From assembly GCF_900116765.1 (NCBI RefSeq), contig NZ_UETC01000017.1, positions 24,883-88,882 of the forward strand: a stretch of 64,000 bases of DNA. Direction: 5' to 3'. The notes under the pieces were generated by a model, which had not been told where the DNA came from, searched no databases, and saw nothing but the letters and a program-made list of their open reading frames with translations. The translations under genes and the position numbers were made by a program. Each line of letters opens with the position of its first letter. Positions within the stretch are counted from its first letter, which is position 1. Source of the stretch: Jannaschia seohaensis. GTDB taxonomy: Bacteria > Pseudomonadota > Alphaproteobacteria > Rhodobacterales > Rhodobacteraceae. Positions 49,574 through 59,266 of the stretch are shown piece after piece.

Positions 49574-50968
49574 TCAGAAGTGGATTGCGCGCCCGTCAGC
49601 GTCGAGCACCGATTCGTGCATCATCTCCGACAGGGTCGGGTGCGGGAAGACGGTGTGGGCAAGATCTTCCTCGGTGGTCTCCAGCTGGCGTCCCACGACA
49701 TAGCCCTGGATCAGCTCGGTGACTTCAGCGCCGACCATGTGGGCTCCCAAGAGTTCGCCCGTCTTCTTGTCGAAGATCGTCTTCACCATGCCCTCCGGCT
49801 CGCCCAGGGCGATGGCCTTGCCGTTGCCGATGAAGGGGAAGTGGCCGACCTTGATGTCGTAGCCCGCTTCCTTGGCCTTGGCCTCGGTCAAGCCGACGCT
49901 GGCGACCTGTGGATGGCAATAGGTGCAGCCCGCGATGCTCTCGGGCCGGACGGGATGGACGTCGTTCTTTCCCGCGATCAGCTCGGCCACCATCACGCCC
50001 TCATGCGACGCCTTGTGCGCGAGCCACGGCGCGCCCGCGATGTCGCCGATGGCGTAGAGGCCTTCGACCCCGGTGCGGCAGTATTCGTCGACCACGACAT
50101 GGGAGCGGTCGATCTTCACCCCGGCCTCTTCCAGGCCCAGCCCCTCGACATTGCCGACGATGCCGACGGCCGAGATCACCGTGTCGAACTCGTGCTCGGC
50201 GGCCTTACCGTTCGACTCGATGGTGGCGACCACCTTGTCCTTCTGGCGGTCGAGCGACTTGACGACGGCCTTTTGCAGGATGGTCATGCCCTGCTTCTCG
50301 AACTGCTTCTTGGCGAACTTGGAGATCTCCTCGTCCTCCACCGGAAGGATGCGGTCCATCACCTCGACCACGGTCGTCTCGGCGCCGAGCGTGTTGTAGA
50401 AGCTGGCGAACTCGATCCCGATCGCGCCGGAGCCGATGACCAGCAGCTTCTTGGGCATGTGCGGCGGCTGGAGCGCATGCTTGTAGTTCCAGACCCGTTC
50501 GCCATCGGCCTCCAGGCCCGGCAGGTTGCGGGCGCGGGCGCCGGTGGCGACGACGATGTTCTTGGCGGTCAGTTCCTCGGTGCCCTTGTCGGTCTTGACC
50601 GAGACCTTGCCCTTCCCGGCCAGCTTCGCCTCGCCCATGATCGAGGTCACCTTGTTCTTCTTGAACAGGTGCCCGATGCCGCCCGACAGCTGCTTGGCCA
50701 CGCCGCGCGAGCGCTTGACCACCGCGTCCAGGTCGTAGCCGATCCCGTCGGCCTTCAGCCCGAACTCCTTGGCGCGGTGCATCAGGTGGAACACCTCGGA
50801 AGAGCGCAGCATCGCCTTGGTCGGGATGCAGCCCCAGTTGAGGCAGATGCCGCCGAGATGCTCGCGTTCGATGCAGGCGACCGAAAGGCCCAGCTGCGCG
50901 GCGCGAATGGCAGCGACGTAGCCGCCGGGGCCGGCGCCGATCACGATCATGTCGTAGGATTTGGCCAT
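49574..50968 (-). CDS. lpdA: Dihydrolipoyl dehydrogenase
   Basis: FAD/NAD+ disulfide oxidoreductase, the E3 subunit of 2-oxo-acid dehydrogenase complexes and the glycine cleavage system. The 464-residue protein has the FAD motif IGAGPGGYVAAIRAAQLG, the redox pair Cys42/Cys47 in GGICLNWGCIPT, an NAD motif VIGSGAIGIEFASFYNTLGA, GLYAIGDIAGAPWLAH, and the catalytic FPHPTLSEMMHE near the C-terminus. No E1 or E2 gene is in the window, so the partner complex cannot be assigned. ATG at 50968. Confidence 0.97.
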   Translation of the reverse strand: MAKSYDMIVIGAGPGGYVAAIRAAQLGLSVACIEREHLGGICLNWGCIPTKAMLRSSEVFHLMHRAKEFGLKADGIGYDLDAVVKRSRGVAKQLSGGIGHLFKKNKVTSIMGEAKLAGKGKVSVKTDKGTEELTAKNIVVATGARARNLPGLEADGERVWNYKHALQPPHMPKKLLVIGSGAIGIEFASFYNTLGAETTVVEVMDRILPVEDEEISKFAKKQFEKQGMTILQKAVVKSLDRQKDKVVATIESNGKAAEHEFDTVISAVGIVGNVEGLGLEEAGVKIDRSHVVVDEYCRTGVEGLYAIGDIAGAPWLAHKASHEGVMVAELIAGKNDVHPVRPESIAGCTYCHPQVASVGLTEAKAKEAGYDIKVGHFPFIGNGKAIALGEPEGMVKTIFDKKTGELLGAHMVGAEVTELIQGYVVGRQLETTEEDLAHTVFPHPTLSEMMHESVLDADGRAIHF

Positions 50969-51079
50969 GAGGGGTCTCCGGTGAATGGGTCGTTCAACGC
51001 TAAACTATCTTCTGACCCGCCCGGGGGGAACCCCGGCGCCCTGTCGCAGCGTCATGGCCGGAATGCGCCCGGCGCGGTC

Positions 51080-51277
51080 TCAGGCGCCGGGCGAGGTCCA
51101 GCGGACCCAGCCGATGAAGAGCGTGGCCGCCGCGACCAGCGCGGCGACATCACTCACCGGAAGAAGCCAGATGGGTAGGCCGGTCGATGTCACGATCAGC
51201 TTGGCGACGGCCGCCAGAACCAGAATGGCGACCGAGACATGGGCGGTGCGGGAATGGGTGAGATAGGTCGGTTTCAT
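51080..51277 (-). CDS. Small two-helix membrane protein
   Basis: The 65-residue product has two hydrophobic segments (VSVAILVLAAVAKLIVTS; PVSDVAALVAAATLFIGWV) and short hydrophilic ends. GGAGAGG lies six bases upstream of ATG 51277. The longer open frame is antisense-like and rejected. It is the last of three closely spaced minus-strand genes (MFS, DUF924, this one), suggesting an operon. No family is recognised. Confidence 0.65.
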   Translation of the reverse strand: MKPTYLTHSRTAHVSVAILVLAAVAKLIVTSTGLPIWLLPVSDVAALVAAATLFIGWVRWTSPGA

Positions 51278-51309
51278 GAGGCGCCTCTCCTGTCTCCGCC
51301 CCCAATGCC

Positions 51310-51903
51310 CTAGGCGGCCGTTGGCTTTCCGGCCTCCTCCGCCGCCTGCAATTCGCGGAGCACGGCCCCATAGCCGCCCGCCTCGAGCATCTCGGCCTCC
51401 CGCCTGCTGTTGCGCCGGGCGAGGGCGGCGTTGCGATAGGGGAAACGGCCGTAGCGGCGGATCATCTCGCGATGGGTGCGCGCATGCAGAAGGGTCAATG
51501 GCGAGTCGAGCCGCATGAATATGAGCCGCACGGCGCGCGCCTGGTCCGGCAGGCTCTCGGAATGCTCGAGCGGCAGGTAGAAGAATTGCCGTCCGAGCCC
51601 CTCGACCTTCAGGTCGAAGCCCCGGCCGATCGCCTGGGCGGCCACGGCGCGGGCCAGCCTGTCCGTCGCGAAGGCCCGAGCCTCCCCGCGGAACATGTTG
51701 CGCGGGAATTGATCGGTCAGGATCAGATAGGCCAGCGTCCCGCGCGGCGTGATGCACCAGGGGCGCAGGTCCGTGGCCTGCTCCCAGAGATCCAGGAACC
51801 GGTCGCGAATCTCCTGGTCCAAAGCGTCGCTGCCGACATACCAGCCCTTGGGCTCCGTCTCCTCCAACCAGAACCGGAGGACCTCCTCCGCTCGACTGTC
51901 CAT
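51310..51903 (-). CDS. DUF924 family protein
   Basis: The 197-residue protein has the DUF924 pattern: EEVLRFWLEE at the start, LAYLILTDQFPRNMFRG, FFYLPLEHSESLPDQ, and RFPYRNAALARRNSR near the C-terminus. The family is all-helical (TPR-like), conserved in proteobacteria and eukaryotes, with no assigned function. ATG 51903; the upstream MFS gene stops 16 bases before, so they are likely cotranscribed. Confidence 0.92.
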   Translation of the reverse strand: MDSRAEEVLRFWLEETEPKGWYVGSDALDQEIRDRFLDLWEQATDLRPWCITPRGTLAYLILTDQFPRNMFRGEARAFATDRLARAVAAQAIGRGFDLKVEGLGRQFFYLPLEHSESLPDQARAVRLIFMRLDSPLTLLHARTHREMIRRYGRFPYRNAALARRNSRREAEMLEAGGYGAVLRELQAAEEAGKPTAA

Positions 51904-51919
51904 CTCCGTCTCCGTCCTT

Positions 51920-53182
51920 TCAGGCCGCTTCTTCTTTCTCGTTGGCGATCTGCTCTTCCCACTCGTCGACGATGGTCGTCATCATGACCGGGGTCGCGCC
52001 GGTGCCGGCGATCGGCACGTAGGGCGCGGACTCCTCGATCTCGACCGCCTTGCGGCGCGTCATCCGCCACAGCGCATAGGCGGCGAGCAACGCCATCTGC
52101 ACGCCGGTGAAGACCCAGAAGCCTCCCGGCCCGATCTTGCCCATCAGCCAGCCCGTCACCAGCGGCCCGCCAATCGCGCCGACCCCGTTGACGAAGAGCA
52201 GCTGGGCAGAGGCAGAGGCCATGTCCTCGGTCCCCAGGAAGTCGTTGGTATAGGCCAGCAGCAGGGCATAGAGCGGGTTCGCCATGCCGCCGACCAAAAA
52301 GGCCGCGGCCAGCATGCCCTGGTATCCGCCGAGCCCCGAGACGCCCAGCAGACAGGCCAGGGCCCCCAGCACCGCGCAGGCCACGACCAATTGCCGCCGA
52401 TCCACCCGGTCCGACAGCCAGCCGATCGGATATTGCAGCAGCATCCCGCCCGCATAGATCGACGACGCCAGAAGCGCGATCTGACCGGGGGAGAGTCCCT
52501 CCAGCGCGCCGTAGACGCCCGCCATGCCGAAGAGGCCAGAGAACACCGCCCCCAGCAGGAAGATGCCGACGAAGCCCAGGGGCGAGACCCGGTAGAGCTG
52601 GCGGAAGGACATCGCCTTGGCCGTCTCGAAAGGCGGCACCGGCGTGGCCGACAGCAGGATCGGCGCGAAGGCCAGGCTGACCAGGACCGAGACGGTGATG
52701 AAAAGCTCGTATTCGGCCGCATCGCCCAGCGTGAAGAGCGCCTGCGCCGCCACGATCCCCACCATCTGCGCGATCAGGTAGAGCGACAGCGCGCGCCCCC
52801 GCGTCTCGTTGGTCGTGGTGTTGTTGAGCCAGCTCTCGGCGACGATGTAGACGCCGCAGAAGCAGAACCCCAAGAGCAGGCGCAGCACCGTCCAGGCGAT
52901 GGGATCGACCAGCGCCGGATAGAGGATCAGCCCCGCGCTGGCCAGCGAGCCCAGCGCGGCGAAGACCCGCACATGGCCGACCCGCTTGATCATCGACGGG
53001 ACGAGTTGCGATCCCAGCAGGAAGCCCGCGAAATAGGACGACATGACCACCGACATCGCGCCGGTGGAGAACCCTTCCAGCTCGCCCCGCACGCCCAACA
53101 GCGTGCCCTGGATGCCATTGCCCAGCATCAACAGGGTGATCCCCAAGAGCAGCGCCCAGGAATTGCGCAGAACGGACAGCAT
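51920..53182 (-). CDS. MFS transporter
   Basis: A 420-residue membrane protein with twelve predicted helices, starting MLSVLRNSWALLLGITLLM. Motif A-like loops appear as GSQLVPSMIKRVGHVRVF and IGWLSDRVDRRQLVVACAVL, and VAESWLNNTTTNETRGRAL is typical of the YcaD-like subfamily. The C-terminal ~45 residues are soluble and acidic (VDEWEEQIANEKEEAA). The substrate is unknown. GAGG lies six bases before ATG 53182. The upstream extension of the frame is not coding. Confidence 0.88.
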   Translation of the reverse strand: MLSVLRNSWALLLGITLLMLGNGIQGTLLGVRGELEGFSTGAMSVVMSSYFAGFLLGSQLVPSMIKRVGHVRVFAALGSLASAGLILYPALVDPIAWTVLRLLLGFCFCGVYIVAESWLNNTTTNETRGRALSLYLIAQMVGIVAAQALFTLGDAAEYELFITVSVLVSLAFAPILLSATPVPPFETAKAMSFRQLYRVSPLGFVGIFLLGAVFSGLFGMAGVYGALEGLSPGQIALLASSIYAGGMLLQYPIGWLSDRVDRRQLVVACAVLGALACLLGVSGLGGYQGMLAAAFLVGGMANPLYALLLAYTNDFLGTEDMASASAQLLFVNGVGAIGGPLVTGWLMGKIGPGGFWVFTGVQMALLAAYALWRMTRRKAVEIEESAPYVPIAGTGATPVMMTTIVDEWEEQIANEKEEAA

Positions 53183-53318
53183 CGGAGACCTCGTGCATCG
53201 GAAATCCGGGTCGCGCCTACGCCCGTCGATCCGATCCGTCCATCCCGTTTCCGACATCGGCGCGAAGCTGTGAAGACCGGCGCCCGACGCGCCCACCATC
53301 GGAAGGGTGCGCGCCGCT

Positions 53319-54374
53319 TTATGCCCCGTTGGGCAGCAGCAGCGACGCATCCCCGTAGCTGAAGAACCTATAGCGCTCCCGCACGGCATGCGCGTAGGCC
53401 GCCAGCATCCGGTCGCGCCCCATCATCGCCGAGACAAGCATCAGCAAGGTGCTCTGCGGCAGGTGAAAGTTGGTGATCAGACCGTCCGCCGCCCGAAAGG
53501 TGAAGCCGGGATAGATGAAGATGTCGGTCTCGCCGCGGAACGGCGCGATGGCCCCGCCGCGCGCGGCCGTCTCGATCAGGCGCAGGGCGGTGGTGCCGAC
53601 CGGAATGACGCGTCCCCCTTCGGCCTTGGTCCGGGCGATGGCCTCCGCCACCTCAGGGTCGATATTGCCCCATTCGGCATGCATCCGGTGGGTGGTCACA
53701 TCCTCGACCTTGACCGGCAGGAAGGTGCCCGCGCCCACATGCAAGGTCACCTCCGAGAAGGCCACGCCGCGCGCCCGCAGCGCCTCGAGCAGGGGGGCAT
53801 CGAAATGCAGGCTGGCCGTGGGAGCCGCGACCGCACCCGAATGGCGGGCCCAGATCGACTGGTAATCCTCCCGGTCGCGGGCGTCGGGCGGGCGCTTGGC
53901 GGCGATATAGGGCGGCAGCGGCATCTGCCCGGCCGCGTCGAGCGCCGCTTGCAGCGCCTCGCCCTCCCCGTCGAAGGCCAGCACGACTTCGGTCTCGTCC
54001 TTGCCCGCCACGCGCGCGGTCAGCCCGTGGGAGAACTCGATCCGGTCCCCCTCGCGCAGCTTGCGCAGCGGCTTGCCCAGCGCGCGCCACGCGCCGTCAG
54101 GGCGCGCCTCCAGCAGGGTGAACTCGCAGCGCGCCCGGCCCGACCCGTCGCGCGTCTCTCGCACCCGCTCCCCGTCGAGCCGGGCGGGGATGACCTTGGT
54201 ATCGTTCAGGATCAGCCGGTCACCGGGCCGCAGCCACCGGGTCAGGTCGGTCACGCGGGCATCGGTCGTCCGGTCGGGCTGCACCACCATCATCCGCGCC
54301 GAGGAGCGGGGCGCGGCGGGGCGCGTGGCGATCAGGTCGTCGGGCAGGTCGAAATCGAAATCGGTGAGCTTCAT
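53319..54374 (-). CDS. queA: tRNA preQ1(34) S-adenosylmethionine ribosyltransferase-isomerase
   Basis: Transfers and rearranges the ribosyl group of SAM onto preQ1 in tRNA, giving epoxyqueuosine. The 351-residue protein has the family motifs [56 protein letters not shown] and [19 protein letters not shown]. Length is normal. It starts nine bases after the stop of the AsmA-like gene and is probably translated from the same mRNA. Its pathway partner tgt is at 34548. Confidence 0.97.
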   Translation of the reverse strand: MKLTDFDFDLPDDLIATRPAAPRSSARMMVVQPDRTTDARVTDLTRWLRPGDRLILNDTKVIPARLDGERVRETRDGSGRARCEFTLLEARPDGAWRALGKPLRKLREGDRIEFSHGLTARVAGKDETEVVLAFDGEGEALQAALDAAGQMPLPPYIAAKRPPDARDREDYQSIWARHSGAVAAPTASLHFDAPLLEALRARGVAFSEVTLHVGAGTFLPVKVEDVTTHRMHAEWGNIDPEVAEAIARTKAEGGRVIPVGTTALRLIETAARGGAIAPFRGETDIFIYPGFTFRAADGLITNFHLPQSTLLMLVSAMMGRDRMLAAYAHAVRERYRFFSYGDASLLLPNGA

Positions 54375-54383
54375 GCGCGCCCT

Positions 54384-57300
54384 TTACTCTCCCGGCGGGG
54401 GCCTGCGAAAGATCTCACGGAACACGCCGGGCGTGAGGATCGAGAGGGGATTGACCTCCACCTCAGGCGTCTCGGCCCGGCCGCGCAGGCGGTAGGTGAA
54501 GCCGAAAAGCCCCTCGTCGCGCCGCGAGAAGAACGCGCCGAAGAGGCCGTTCACCAGATAGATCGGCGACACCACCCCCTCCAGGTCCATGGTCTTGGCG
54601 GCGAGGTCATACGTCCCGTCGGCGGTGATCGACATGCTGGGACCGACGGCGCTGGCCCGGCGCACGACGATATCGCCGGGCCGCAAGGTGAAATCGCTCT
54701 CGACCGTGGTGAAGGCCAGACCTTCGCCGGTCAGCTGCTCCAGGATGCCCACGACGGACAGGGTTTGCAGCAGCGAGGCCAGCGCGGGCGCGTTGCGCAC
54801 CCGCAGGTCGGCGATCCGCAGCGCGCCGTCATATACGCCCTGCTGCCCGGTCGGTCGGAGCGTCAATTGCAGCCGCCCGCCCCGCGCATCCCGGAACAGC
54901 CCCGCCGATCGCAGCACGCCGCCCGCGTCGCCGCCCTGCACCTGTAGCGCTGTGCCGCCTTGCTGGGGGGCCAGCACACCCTCGATCGCGGTGCCGCCGT
55001 TAATCGCGGCGGTGAACTCCCCGGCCCCGCCGCGCAGGTTGGCGCGCAGGCCGGTCAGGGCGATGCCCTCGGTGATCGTCAGCCGGTCCAGGGCGATGTC
55101 CAGCGGGCTGCCCTCACCGCCGCCTCCGTCCCCGCCGACCAGCAGCGCCCGCCGCAGGTCGGCCTCCCCGCCGCCGATCGAGATCCGCGGCGATGCGTCC
55201 GCGCCGCGGCCGGTCAGGGTCAGAGGCCCGCGGAACCAGCCCGTGTCCACGGCCTGGAACTGCGCCTGATCCAGGCCACCGCCCGGTCGCAGCGACACCC
55301 GCCCCGACGCGGACAGGCCGGGCGCGTCGAGCGCGACCCGCGTGACCTCGGGCGCGCTGCCGAGCACTGCGTCGAGGGCGAAAGCCGCCGCCCGCCCGGC
55401 CGGCTTCGACCAGGAGATCGCGGGCAGGCCCACCGCCAGCCCGGTCAGGTCCGATGTGAGCGACAGCCGCGGCGGCGCGCCGGGCTCCAGCGTCACCTCC
55501 AGCTGCGCGGCCGTGCGCCCCGACAGATCGAAGGCGCCCAGATCGATCCCGAGCCGCGCCAAATCTTCCGGCGCGACCCGCGCCGTGCCCGCCACTCGCC
55601 CCGGCCCGGCCGGCGGGCCCGGAGGTCCGGGCGGCGCGCCCGGCACGATCGGCTCGGTGCTGCGCGGGGGCAGCGGCTGGCGCCAGCTGCCCTCGAAGGG
55701 GATGCCCTCGAAAGTCATGGCGCCGCCGATCTCGACCGCCTCGGGATCGGCGGTCATGGTCAGCATCTGCGCGGCCAGACGGCGGCCCGGCACCACCTTG
55801 TCGCTTTCTACGTCCCGCAGGATTGCACGCACGGACCAGTCGATATCGGCGGGCGCATTGCCATCGCGCAGCGGCAGGGCGACCCGGACCACCGCCTCGC
55901 CGCGCCCAGTGGCCAGGCTCCGGTCCCGGCTCACGCGCTCCAACAGGCGCAGCGGGCGGTTGTCTAACAAGGTGAGGATGTCGCCGATCTCGCCCCCCGC
56001 GCGCATCTCAAACTCGGCGCGCAGGGGCTGCTCAGTGGCATCCAGGATGACGAAATCCGCACTGGCGATGAGCAGGCGGGGCGTCTCGGCGGTCACGTCC
56101 ACGTCGGGACCGCGCGCGGGGATCGCGGCGGCATCGACCCGCATCGCCAGGCGGCGGCCATCGAATTGCGCGGCGCCGCTCGCCTGCTCAGCGGGCGGCA
56201 TATGGCGCATGAAGCGGACCTGTCCCTCGCGATAGGCGAAGCTGGCCTGAACGTCCGGCGGACGGCCGGGGGCGAAGCGCAGCGCGCCGACCGCGTCGGT
56301 CGCGGTGCCGCCGATCATGTTGGTCACGAACCAACGCCGCGCGCCCGGGCGCAGATCGGGCGGCCAGAGCGCCTTGAGATCTTCCACCGGCATCTCGGGG
56401 ACCTCCAGGCGCACCCCGCCCTCAAGCCCGCCCGGCGCAAAGGCCACGCGGCCCGACAGCCGCGCCGTGCCGGAGGGTCCGGTCAGCATGGCCTGACCGA
56501 TGCGCAGCGCCAGAGGCGTCTGGGTCAACCGGGCCGTGATCACGCCCTGATCGAAGGCGACACGGCGCTCGAAAACCCCCTCGGGGTCCAGCACAGTCTC
56601 GCCCAGGCGCAATTGCAGCTGCACCGGCCCGGTCGCCCCGTCCTCCAGGATGACCTGCCCCGCGCCGCGCAGCGACAGCTCGGGCGAGCCCGCCGCGATC
56701 TCCGACAGCATGATCCGGTCGCTGCCCGGCTCCCAGTCCAGCGCCAGCGTCGCACGGTCCAGACGCAGGTCGGGCCGATCCACCAGAATCGCGTCGCGCA
56801 GCTCCGCCCGACCGGAAAGCGGACCCAGCCGCCCATCGGCACCGATCTCGCCGCCGGCGCGCAACGACACCTCGCCTCGCGCGAGGCGCAACGCGGGAAC
56901 GCCCGGCAGGATTTCGGCCAGATACCCCAGCGGAAGGCCGTCCAAGGACGCCTCCGCCGTCGCCCGCTCCCCGCGCGTCAGCCGCAGGGACAGGCCCGCC
57001 GCTCGGCCCGGCCCCACCGGCAGGCGCGTGTCGAGCGTCAACGCGACGGCCGCCCCGTCGCGCCGCAGCGCCAGCGTGCCGTCAGTGACGTCCTGCGCGA
57101 GCCCGGTGATCGCATCGCTCAGCCGCAGGGTGATCCCCGAGACACGCACACTGTCCAGCTCCGCGATGGCGGGCGCGGCGAGGGCCGCATCCAGCAGCGC
57201 CAGCGCCTCCGCCGGGTCGCGCGGCAGCGCGCCGCCGCCCGCGCCGAGTTGCAGCGAGAACCGTCCCTCCGCATCCCGCGCGACGTTCAGGGCCAGCCCG

Positions 57301-57665
57301 GCGAGGTCCACCTCCCGGGGGCGCACCCGCCCGCGCAGAAGGTTGGCCCCGTCCACCGTCACCCGCGCCTCGGGCAGCGTCACCAACGCCGCGCCGTCCC
57401 GCGCCAAGGCCAGATCGAAAGCGCCCAGCCGCAGCGCCCGCGCCGCGCCGTCCCAGGCCAGGGCGATCTCGCCGATCTCCAGCGTGGCCGGGGCCAGCCC
57501 CCGCTCCGCCCGCGCCTCGACCTGCGCGACCATCCAAGCCGGAAGCGCGATCGGCCCCCGGGTCAGGCGGTAAGCGGTGCCCCCTGCAAGACCGACGACA
57601 ACCACCGCCAGCACCAGCAAGAGCCGGGCCAGCAGGAGGATCGGTCGTCTGAGGGATAGCGGCAT
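54384..57665 (-). CDS. AsmA-like / YhdP-type large envelope protein (DUF3971)
   Basis: The 1093-residue protein has an N-terminal membrane anchor (LLLARLLLVLAVVVVGLAGG, about residues 10-30) and a very long periplasmic part of repeating beta-strand units (e.g. LDGLPLGYLAEILPGVPALR; LSGRVAFAPGG), ending in the AsmA-like C-terminal domain (ALRIADLRVRNAPALASLLQ, GPSMSITADGTYDL). Such proteins are thought to form hydrophobic grooves that move phospholipids across the periplasm. ATG 57665 places the anchor at the start; ribosome site weak. It is divergent from bcp and upstream of queA. Confidence 0.85.
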   Translation of the reverse strand: MPLSLRRPILLLARLLLVLAVVVVGLAGGTAYRLTRGPIALPAWMVAQVEARAERGLAPATLEIGEIALAWDGAARALRLGAFDLALARDGAALVTLPEARVTVDGANLLRGRVRPREVDLAGLALNVARDAEGRFSLQLGAGGGALPRDPAEALALLDAALAAPAIAELDSVRVSGITLRLSDAITGLAQDVTDGTLALRRDGAAVALTLDTRLPVGPGRAAGLSLRLTRGERATAEASLDGLPLGYLAEILPGVPALRLARGEVSLRAGGEIGADGRLGPLSGRAELRDAILVDRPDLRLDRATLALDWEPGSDRIMLSEIAAGSPELSLRGAGQVILEDGATGPVQLQLRLGETVLDPEGVFERRVAFDQGVITARLTQTPLALRIGQAMLTGPSGTARLSGRVAFAPGGLEGGVRLEVPEMPVEDLKALWPPDLRPGARRWFVTNMIGGTATDAVGALRFAPGRPPDVQASFAYREGQVRFMRHMPPAEQASGAAQFDGRRLAMRVDAAAIPARGPDVDVTAETPRLLIASADFVILDATEQPLRAEFEMRAGGEIGDILTLLDNRPLRLLERVSRDRSLATGRGEAVVRVALPLRDGNAPADIDWSVRAILRDVESDKVVPGRRLAAQMLTMTADPEAVEIGGAMTFEGIPFEGSWRQPLPPRSTEPIVPGAPPGPPGPPAGPGRVAGTARVAPEDLARLGIDLGAFDLSGRTAAQLEVTLEPGAPPRLSLTSDLTGLAVGLPAISWSKPAGRAAAFALDAVLGSAPEVTRVALDAPGLSASGRVSLRPGGGLDQAQFQAVDTGWFRGPLTLTGRGADASPRISIGGGEADLRRALLVGGDGGGGEGSPLDIALDRLTITEGIALTGLRANLRGGAGEFTAAINGGTAIEGVLAPQQGGTALQVQGGDAGGVLRSAGLFRDARGGRLQLTLRPTGQQGVYDGALRIADLRVRNAPALASLLQTLSVVGILEQLTGEGLAFTTVESDFTLRPGDIVVRRASAVGPSMSITADGTYDLAAKTMDLEGVVSPIYLVNGLFGAFFSRRDEGLFGFTYRLRGRAETPEVEVNPLSILTPGVFREIFRRPPPGE

Positions 57666-57764
57666 CGCGGTTCCGGTTCGGGCCAGTTCATCTTGACCTG
57701 GGGTGGGTCGGGTTCCAAGTCCACCGCCATCAGCGTTCAACGCATCACCGCACCGGAGAGAGCC

Positions 57765-58229
57765 ATGTCAGAGATCACCGCAGGCAGCCCTGCCCCCGAC
57801 TTCACCCTGCCCCGCGACGGCGGCGGCACCGTCTCTCTGGCGGAGCTGAAGGGGAAACAGGTCGTGCTCTACTTCTACCCGCGCGACGACACGCCGGGCT
57901 GCACCAAGGAAGCCATCGCCTTCACCGGGCTCGGGGCCGAGTTCGAAGCGGCGGGCGCGGTGGTCATCGGCGTCTCCAAGGACACCGTCGCCAAGCATGA
58001 CAAGTTCATCGCCAAGCACGAGCTGGGCGTGATCCTGGCCTCGGACGCCGAGGGGACGACCTGCGAGGATTACGGCGTCTGGGTCGAAAAGAACATGTAT
58101 GGCAAGACGAGCATGGGGATCGAGCGGGCGACCTTCCTGATCGGCCCGGACGGCACCGTCCAGCAGGTCTGGCGCAAGGTGAAGGTGCCGGGCCATGCCG
58201 AGGCCGTGCTCGAAGCGGTGAAAGGGTGA
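57765..58229 (+). CDS. bcp: Thioredoxin-dependent peroxiredoxin (BCP type)
   Basis: Reduces hydroperoxides. The 154-residue protein has PDFTLPRDGGG, the peroxidatic Cys46 in FYPRDDTPGCTKEA, and a second Cys100 in GTTCEDYGVW that could be the resolving residue. FLIGPDGTVQQVWRKVKVPGHA closes the thioredoxin-like fold. GGAGAG is four bases before ATG 57765. DUF455 follows 19 bases downstream in the same direction. Confidence 0.96.
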   Translation: MSEITAGSPAPDFTLPRDGGGTVSLAELKGKQVVLYFYPRDDTPGCTKEAIAFTGLGAEFEAAGAVVIGVSKDTVAKHDKFIAKHELGVILASDAEGTTCEDYGVWVEKNMYGKTSMGIERATFLIGPDGTVQQVWRKVKVPGHAEAVLEAVKG

Positions 58230-58248
58230 GGCCGGAGGCCGCGCCGGC

Positions 58249-59058
58249 ATGACGCCCCTCGCTCAAATGGCGGCGGAGGTCCTGACCACCGCCGACCCGC
58301 GCGCCAAGACCGACCTGTCGCGCCGCCACGCCGCCGCCTGGCTGGCCGCGCGCGCCGAGGGCGTCCTCCCCGAGATCGGCACGGCCGAGCCGCCGGATCG
58401 CCCCGCACGCCCGGACCGGCCGGAGCTGCTCCATCCAAGGGACGTGCCCCGGCGCAAGCCGGGCACCCCGGCCGGGCGCATCGCATTGCTGCATGCGGTC
58501 GCCCATATCGAGCTCAACGCCGTCGACCTGCATTGGGACGTCATCGCCCGATTCGCCCATATCCCCATGCCGCCCGGTTTCTATGACGACTGGGTGCGGG
58601 CCGCAGACGACGAATCGAAGCATTGGGGCCTGATGGCCGACTGCCTGGAGGCGGAGGGCAGCCATTATGGCGCCCTGCCCGCCCATGCCGGCATGTGGCG
58701 CGCCGCCGAGGACACGGCGCAGGATCTGATGGCCCGTCTCGCGGTCGTGCCCATGGTGCTGGAGGCCCGGGGCCTCGACGTCACCCCCGGCATGATCGAC
58801 ATCTTCCGCCGCGCCAAGGCCGAGCAGGCCGTTGCCGCCCTGGAAACGATCTATGCTGAGGAAGTGAGCCATGTTGCCTATGGGTCCAAGTGGTTCCACT
58901 TCCTCTGCGGCCGTCACGATCTCGACCCGAAGGACGTCTTTCACGACCTCGTCCGGCGCCATTTTCACGGCGCCCTCAAGCCACCGTTCAACGAAGAGAA
59001 GCGTGCGGAAGCCGGGCTGCCGCCGGATTTCTACTGGCCCTTGACCGAGTCCGCCTGA
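58249..59058 (+). CDS. DUF455 family ferritin-like protein
   Basis: The 269-residue all-helical protein has paired metal-ligand motifs of the ferritin-like superfamily: AHIELNAVDLHWDVIARF, ADDESKHWGLMADCLE, and YAEEVSHVAYGSKWF. DUF455 members are diiron-type proteins of uncertain role, distantly like the tRNA hydroxylase MiaE. GGAGG lies upstream of ATG 58249. Being coupled to a peroxiredoxin gene, it may act in an oxidative-stress context, but this is only neighbourhood inference. Confidence 0.88.
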   Translation: MTPLAQMAAEVLTTADPRAKTDLSRRHAAAWLAARAEGVLPEIGTAEPPDRPARPDRPELLHPRDVPRRKPGTPAGRIALLHAVAHIELNAVDLHWDVIARFAHIPMPPGFYDDWVRAADDESKHWGLMADCLEAEGSHYGALPAHAGMWRAAEDTAQDLMARLAVVPMVLEARGLDVTPGMIDIFRRAKAEQAVAALETIYAEEVSHVAYGSKWFHFLCGRHDLDPKDVFHDLVRRHFHGALKPPFNEEKRAEAGLPPDFYWPLTESA

Positions 59059-59266
59059 CCACAGCCCCGAGACGGATCGGCGAGAATCTGCGCAAATCCC
59101 GCGCGACTCCGCCGGTTCCGTGACCGCTGCTTGTTCGACCCCGCCCCGCATGTCACAGACAGCGGCGCATGGACGTGGGGGACATCACGCCGTGCTCTTG
59201 GGGAACGGGTTCGCCGGGCCGCCTCACGGCCCCGCAGAGCGGACGAGACTTAACGGGGAAACAGTC